Source: Candidatus Gastranaerophilus phascolarcticola
GTDB lineage: Bacteria > Cyanobacteriota > Vampirovibrionia > Gastranaerophilales > Gastranaerophilaceae
DNA: 35,111 nucleotides
Direction: 5' to 3'
NCBI GenBank assembly: GCA_001899335.1
Contig: MOYE01000003.1
Location: 134,068 to 169,178, forward strand
Numbering within the stretch: position 1 is the stretch's first letter; every line of letters begins with the position of its first letter. Below the pieces are notes generated by a model. The model was not told the DNA's origin, made no database searches, and was given only the letters and a program-made list of their open reading frames with translations. The translations under genes were made by a program, and so were the position numbers. Below are positions 30,779-35,111 of this stretch, one piece after another.

Positions 30779-32624
30779 TCTCATCCTCCGAATCAACGTA
30801 GATTTCTTCAATATTGTGGATTACGCCACCCAAACTTGTCGGGTAAACATTTTTGAATTTATTCCTTATCGCCGTAATTCTGATCGGTGAATATAGATAA
30901 ATCATTGGTTTCTCGTTGTAAATTATTTCCTGATAGCGGTCGTAAAACTTCTTGCGTTCTTTGAATGTGAGAGCGGTTGCTCCTTTTTCGAAAAGGTAAT
31001 CCAGCTCTTTTTCCCACGGTAATAGGTTTACGCCTGCCTCTGCCGGTTTTCGCATGTTATACATGTGTAAAGCGCCGTTTGAAAGCCATACGTTTTTACC
31101 GCCGTTCGGTTCAAGCGGCGAGCCTGTAAGCCCCATTACAACCATATCCCAGTCGTAAGTTGAGAGAAGTTTATTGACAAGTGAGTTAAATTCTATCGGC
31201 TTAAAGTTGACTTTCATTCCGAGATCTTCCAAATCCTGTTTAACCATGACACCTATTGCCTCACGCTCTGCATTACCGGCGTTTGTAAGCAGGTCAAATT
31301 CTACCCGGTTGCCCTCTTTGTCGCGAAGTCTTCCTTTTTTATCCCACGTAAAACCTGAAGTGCGCAAAAGTTCTTTTGCTTTTTCAACATCGCGAGGGTA
31401 GCCTTTTAATTCTCCATTGAGGAAGATTGAATTTAAACTTTCCGGCGTAAACAGCGGTTTTGCAAACCCGTTTGCAATGTTGTAAACCATATTTTCCCTG
31501 TCGATTACAAGGTCAACAGCTTTGCGGAAGTTCACGTCACGGAACCATTTCCCCTTAATTGGATTGACATAGGGTTTGCCCTCTTCGTTTTCTCTATCGT
31601 TGAGGTTCATTGAAAGATACATTGTTCCGGTGTCCGGTCCAAGGTTTACAAGTGCAAATTCCCCGCGGGTTTGGCGCTCTTTGAAACGAGGAACATCGGA
31701 GCCTTTTACGCCGATAACATCAAGTTCGCCGCCCTCAAATTTCAGAACTTCGTTATTCGCGTCACCAACGATTAAGTAAATTATTTTATCAAGATACGGG
31801 AGCTTTTCGCCTTTGGAATTTATCACGTAATAATCCGGGTTACGTTTATAAACAGCACGCTGCGCAGGCACGTATTCAACCATTTTGAAAGGTCCTGACG
31901 TTACCAAATCTTTAGGGTTTATGTTTGTGGACAGGAATGTGTCGAAAAATTCTTTGCCCTTTTTGACGGCGGGTTCAAAAATGTGTTTTGGCGCAATCGC
32001 AGTTGAAAGCGACGCTAAAAACGGCGCAAACGGTTTTGGAGTGGTGAATTTTACAGTGTAATCGTCAATTTTTGTAACGGTTGGAAGTTTTCCGTCAACA
32101 GAGATTGAATCGCGGGTTGAAGTGTTTCCGTAGCCGTCAAGGATTATGTTTTTCCACGTAAAATAAACGTCATCTGCCGTAATCGGCTTGCCGTCAGACC
32201 ATTTCAGACCATGGCGTAGGTGGACGATGTAGTCGTTGCCTTTTACTTCAAAGGATTTTGCAAGTTTCGGAATATACTGACCGCTAACGGCATCAATCGT
32301 TACAAGTCCGTCATACATTATATCGGCAAAAGTTGAGGAAGTTGCGTCTTTTGAATTAAACGGGTTGAAAGTTTTCGGACCCTCTCCAATAGTGGAGTTA
32401 ATCAAGGTTCCGCCAAATTTCCCTACATGCAGGTCGGTTTGAAGATAATCAACACCGTCGATTGTGACGTTTTTGCGGTTCGCAGGATAAATGTTGAGTG
32501 TAAGTTGTTCTTCCTGTTCAGTGCCGGTTTGGGCTGTTGTTTCGGGAATATCCCGTCTGATACAGGCTTTGCCCAAAAGCAGTACTAAAATTATAACTAA
32601 TACAACATAACCCAAATTTTTCAT
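30765..32624 (-). CDS. Peptide ABC transporter substrate-binding protein (SBP family 5)
   Basis: 619 residues. A hydrophobic N-terminal segment (VVLVIILVLLLG) ends in KAC. The Cys could carry lipid but the box is not canonical (G-K-A-C), so it may instead stay membrane-anchored. The mature part has the family-5 pattern: TFNPFNSKDATSSTFADIMY, YIVHLRHGLKWSDGKPITADD (family signature WSDGxxxTAxD), YTVKFTTPKPFAPF, DLVTSGPFKMVEY, and FRKAVDLVIDRENMV. It captures peptides in the periplasm for the two permeases encoded downstream. Slightly longer than DppA/OppA (about 540). Confidence 0.92.
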   Translation of the reverse strand: MKNLGYVVLVIILVLLLGKACIRRDIPETTAQTGTEQEEQLTLNIYPANRKNVTIDGVDYLQTDLHVGKFGGTLINSTIGEGPKTFNPFNSKDATSSTFADIMYDGLVTIDAVSGQYIPKLAKSFEVKGNDYIVHLRHGLKWSDGKPITADDVYFTWKNIILDGYGNTSTRDSISVDGKLPTVTKIDDYTVKFTTPKPFAPFLASLSTAIAPKHIFEPAVKKGKEFFDTFLSTNINPKDLVTSGPFKMVEYVPAQRAVYKRNPDYYVINSKGEKLPYLDKIIYLIVGDANNEVLKFEGGELDVIGVKGSDVPRFKERQTRGEFALVNLGPDTGTMYLSMNLNDRENEEGKPYVNPIKGKWFRDVNFRKAVDLVIDRENMVYNIANGFAKPLFTPESLNSIFLNGELKGYPRDVEKAKELLRTSGFTWDKKGRLRDKEGNRVEFDLLTNAGNAEREAIGVMVKQDLEDLGMKVNFKPIEFNSLVNKLLSTYDWDMVVMGLTGSPLEPNGGKNVWLSNGALHMYNMRKPAEAGVNLLPWEKELDYLFEKGATALTFKERKKFYDRYQEIIYNEKPMIYLYSPIRITAIRNKFKNVYPTSLGGVIHNIEEIYVDSEDENGHN

Positions 32625-32679
32625 AGAATTAGAGTAACATAAAAAACTTTTTTGTTGAATACTCTGTTGGTCAATTACT

Positions 32680-33768
32680 TTAGAATAACGCTTGCTGTGC
32701 GTTGAAGTTTTTAACTTCGTAACCTAAGTGCCGGTAGGCTTCAGGTGAAACTTTTCTTCCTCTTGGGGTTCGTTGGAGTAAACCCGCCTGCAAAAGATAC
32801 GGTTCGCAAACATCTTCAATTGTTCTCACATCTTCGCCAATTGCCGCCGCAATGGTTTCAATCCCGACAGGACCGCCGTTGTATTTTTCTATAATTAATT
32901 TCAAAAGCGCGCGGTCTGTGTTATCAAGCCCGTATTTGTCAATTTTTAATACTTCAAGTGCCTCTTTGGCAACTTCTTCCGTGATTTCTTCGTTGTATTT
33001 CACAAGCGCGAAATCTCCGGCACGTTTTACAAGCCTGTTTGCAATACGTGGTGTGCCGCGCGAACATTTTGCGATAGCTTTTGCACCGCCGTCAGTGATT
33101 TTTATATCTAAAATTCCTGCCGTACGTTTTACGACCTGTGTTAACTCTTCCATCGTATAAAATTCAAGTCTGTTTATAATCCCAAACCGGTCGCGCAGTG
33201 GACTTGAAAGCTCTCCGGCTTTTGTAGTTGCTCCGATTAGGGTGAATTTCGGCAAAGGAACTCGCAGCGTTTTTACTGTTTGGCTTTTGCCGGTTGTCAT
33301 ATCAAGATAAAAATCCTCCATTGCCGGGTAAAGAATTTCTTCTGTTACGCGGTTAAGACGGTGGATTTCATCAATAAAAAGGATTTCTCCACCCTTGAGT
33401 GACATTAAAATTCCGATAATATCACGCGGACGCTCAAGCGCAGGGGCAGAGGTGATTTTTATATCAACGCCCATTTCTTCTGCGATTACGCCTGCAATCG
33501 TTGTTTTGCCTAACCCCGGCGGACCGTAAAAAAGCAGGTGGTCAAGCGGCATGTTACGTTTTTTTGCAGCCGCAGTGGCAATTTTAAGGTTCCCTTTGAG
33601 CGCAGTCTGACCTATATAGCTGTCGAATGTTTTAGGACGGATTGTGTTCTCAAAATTCCTGTCATAATCCGTGTCTTCGGCGCTAACGGCTGTTTCTTTT
33701 TTTGCCTGTTCCATACTCTTTAAAGGCGTTTGCTCTTCAAAAAAATCATCGTCTGAAATTATACTCAT
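32680..33768 (-). CDS. ruvB: Holliday junction branch migration ATPase RuvB
   Basis: 362 residues. The hexameric AAA+ motor drives branch migration with RuvA. Walker A GPPGLGKT (82-89), Walker B FIDEIHRL (131-138), sensor 1 [12 protein letters not shown], arginine finger area SPLRDRFGI, and sensor 2 GTPRIANRL. The C-terminal winged helix has [16 protein letters not shown]. The N terminus is about 20 residues longer than usual and acidic. The ribosome site AGAGG precedes the ATG. ruvA and ruvC are not nearby. Confidence 0.97.
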   Translation of the reverse strand: MSIISDDDFFEEQTPLKSMEQAKKETAVSAEDTDYDRNFENTIRPKTFDSYIGQTALKGNLKIATAAAKKRNMPLDHLLFYGPPGLGKTTIAGVIAEEMGVDIKITSAPALERPRDIIGILMSLKGGEILFIDEIHRLNRVTEEILYPAMEDFYLDMTTGKSQTVKTLRVPLPKFTLIGATTKAGELSSPLRDRFGIINRLEFYTMEELTQVVKRTAGILDIKITDGGAKAIAKCSRGTPRIANRLVKRAGDFALVKYNEEITEEVAKEALEVLKIDKYGLDNTDRALLKLIIEKYNGGPVGIETIAAAIGEDVRTIEDVCEPYLLQAGLLQRTPRGRKVSPEAYRHLGYEVKNFNAQQALF

Positions 33769-33796
33769 TGAAAAACCTCTTATTTTATGATAGCAT
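33768..33796 (+). promoter_or_regulatory. Probable promoter of dapL
   Basis: TTGAAA (33768-33773) and TAGCAT (33791-33796) with a 17-bp spacer. The transcript would start near 33803 with a leader of about 30 nt. It overlaps the ruvB promoter and start on the other strand, so the two may compete. Confidence 0.5.
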
Positions 33797-33816
33797 AAAC
33801 CTTAATAAATGGGCAA
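33787..33816 (-). promoter_or_regulatory. Possible promoter of ruvB and downstream genes
   Basis: On the minus strand, TTGCCC (33811-33816) and TATCAT (33787-33792) are 18 bp apart, placing the start about 10-15 nt before the ruvB ATG. The boxes are moderate matches. Confidence 0.4.
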
Positions 33817-33834
33817 ATTATTAAAGGAGAGTAT

Positions 33835-35004
33835 ATGAGAGTATCAGAAAGATTAGAAAAAATTCCGCCATACCTTTTTGCGGAGATTGACAGAAAAATC
33901 GCAGAAGCAAAAGCGAAAGGTGCTGATGTTATAAGTTTAGGTATCGGCGACCCTGATACCCCTACGTTGCCGCCTGTGGTAGAGGCAATGCATAAAGCCA
34001 TCGATAACCCTGCAAACCACGACTATCCGCCTTATAACGGAACCGCTGCGTTTAGAAAAGCAGCTTGCGATTGGATGCATAAACGTTTTGGCGTTGAACT
34101 CGATGCTGATACCGAAATGCTTGCAAATATTGGCTCAAAAGAGGCGATTGCTCACGTTTTCTTCGCGTTCGTTGATAAAGGTGACTACACTTTAATCCCT
34201 GATCCCGGTTATCCGGTTTATAAAAACGCAACAATTTTTGCTGGCGGAACCCCTTTTGCAATGCCGCTTTTAGAAGAAAACGGCTACCTGCCTGATTTTG
34301 ATAAAATTCCGGAAGATGTTGCAAAAAAATCAAAATTAATGTTCCTTAACTATCCGAACAACCCGACAGGTGCGGTTTGTGATTTGGAATTTTTGAAAAA
34401 AGCCGTTGATTACTGTAAAAAATACGACATTTTACTTTGCTTTGACCAAGCATATTGTGAAATGACTTACGATGGCTACGTTGCGCCGTCAGTTTTACAG
34501 GTTGAGGGCGGCAAGGATGTGGCGATTGAGTTCTATTCACATTCAAAATCTTACAATATGACCGGCTGGCGTGTCGGCTGGGTTTGCGGCAACAAAGACG
34601 CAGTAAAAGCACTCGGCACAATCAAAAACAACATCGACAGCGGAACCTTTAAGGCTATTCAGGACGCAGCTATTGCGGCATTTAACGCTGACCAGTCTTA
34701 CATTGATAATTTGAATAAAATGTATCAGGAAAGACGTGATGCGGCAGAAGAAGGCTTACGCGAGCTTGGCTGGAATATTAAACCGTCAAAAGCGACTTTC
34801 TACTTGTGGCTTCCTGTCCCAAAAGGAATGACAAGCGAAGAGTTTGTAACCCTAATGCTTGAAAAGGCAAACGTAGTTGTACCGCCAGGAAACGGCTACG
34901 GTAAATACGGGGAGGGTTATTTCCGTGTTGCATTGACAAAAGATGTTGAAACAATCAAAAAATGTATTCAGCGAATGAAAGACGCAGGAATTAGATATAA
35001 TTAA
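33835..35004 (+). CDS. dapL: LL-diaminopimelate aminotransferase
   Basis: 389 residues; a PLP enzyme that makes LL-diaminopimelate from tetrahydrodipicolinate in one step for lysine and peptidoglycan. Motifs: RVSERLEKIPPYLFAEIDRK at the start, which is typical of the DapL/aminotransferase group, SLGIGDPDTPT, YPPYNGTAAFRKA, NYPNNPTGAVCD, CFDQAYCEMTYDG, and SHSKSYNMTGWRVGW with the PLP Lys near residue 238. FRVALTKDVE is near the C terminus. Strong ribosome site AAAGGAG. Another class I aminotransferase specificity is possible, since the enzymes are close relatives, but DapL fits best. Confidence 0.88.
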   Translation: MRVSERLEKIPPYLFAEIDRKIAEAKAKGADVISLGIGDPDTPTLPPVVEAMHKAIDNPANHDYPPYNGTAAFRKAACDWMHKRFGVELDADTEMLANIGSKEAIAHVFFAFVDKGDYTLIPDPGYPVYKNATIFAGGTPFAMPLLEENGYLPDFDKIPEDVAKKSKLMFLNYPNNPTGAVCDLEFLKKAVDYCKKYDILLCFDQAYCEMTYDGYVAPSVLQVEGGKDVAIEFYSHSKSYNMTGWRVGWVCGNKDAVKALGTIKNNIDSGTFKAIQDAAIAAFNADQSYIDNLNKMYQERRDAAEEGLRELGWNIKPSKATFYLWLPVPKGMTSEEFVTLMLEKANVVVPPGNGYGKYGEGYFRVALTKDVETIKKCIQRMKDAGIRYN

Positions 35005-35032
35005 AAGCAAGGGGTAAACCCTTGCTTTTTTG
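35003..35032 (+). terminator. Intrinsic terminator of dapL
   Basis: AAAAGCAAGGG (35003-35013), loop GTAAA, CCCTTGCTTTT (35019-35029), continuing into T. It starts within the dapL stop codon. Confidence 0.88.
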
Positions 35033-35072
35033 TTAAACATGTTACATAATGGTTTAAGAAAGGATAGAGATT

Positions 35073-35111
35073 ATGAACAAGAAAAACGTATTACCACATG
35101 CAGGGGGGGGG
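35073..35111 (+). CDS. Start of a further gene, cut by the window end
   Basis: ATG at 35073 preceded by AAAGGAT, reading M-N-K-K-N-V-L-P-H-A before a run of G that is probably an artefact. Too short to identify. A palindrome AACATGTT (35036-35043) lies upstream. Confidence 0.35.
   Translation, partial: MNKKNVLPHAGGG

Overview
The window reads as a chromosomal contig from an AT-rich, diderm, non-photosynthetic relative of Cyanobacteria, most like the gut Gastranaerophilales (Melainabacteria/Vampirovibrionia). This assignment is an inference. It rests on an LL-diaminopimelate aminotransferase (the DapL lysine route of cyanobacteria and chlamydiae), LptA- and LptC-like outer-membrane export proteins, an FTxAE-type prepilin and the overall codon style. 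Both ends of the window are runs of G that look like assembly artefacts, so the first and last genes are partial.

Left part (1-5.3 kb): a truncated type IV pilin-like gene, typA on the minus strand behind a near-consensus promoter, a highly structured 86-nt element that copies the first 11 nt of the adjacent tRNA-Leu(GAG), a small secreted protein, an iron-sulfur flavoprotein gene with a MerR-type promoter, and a divergent membrane acyltransferase.

Housekeeping block (5.3-15.5 kb): a tightly coupled minus-strand operon, lptC-like > lptA-like > TPR > dprA > topA > aroE, diverges from dnaE, which ends in a strong terminator.

Virion module (15.9-25.7 kb): thirteen co-oriented genes hold nearly everything for a P22/podovirus-like particle. 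These are a LuxR-type regulator, an amidase endolysin, a gp10-like tail/DNA-stabilisation protein, coat protein, a small membrane protein, scaffold, a gp4-like adaptor, small terminase, an unknown protein, a GNAT acetyltransferase, portal, large terminase and a holin-like protein. There is no integrase, repressor, replication gene or tailspike. The module sits between dnaE and a DUF475 membrane-protein gene whose 3' end it overlaps by 18 bp. Related GC-rich repeats lie at its left border and inside it. A domesticated gene-transfer-agent-like particle or a stripped prophage is the main discovery candidate.

Right part (25.6-35.1 kb): a minus-strand series, ruvB > peptide-binding protein > two OppB/OppC-type permeases > MgtC-like protein > miaB > DUF475, diverges from dapL. 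The start of one further gene is cut by the window end.
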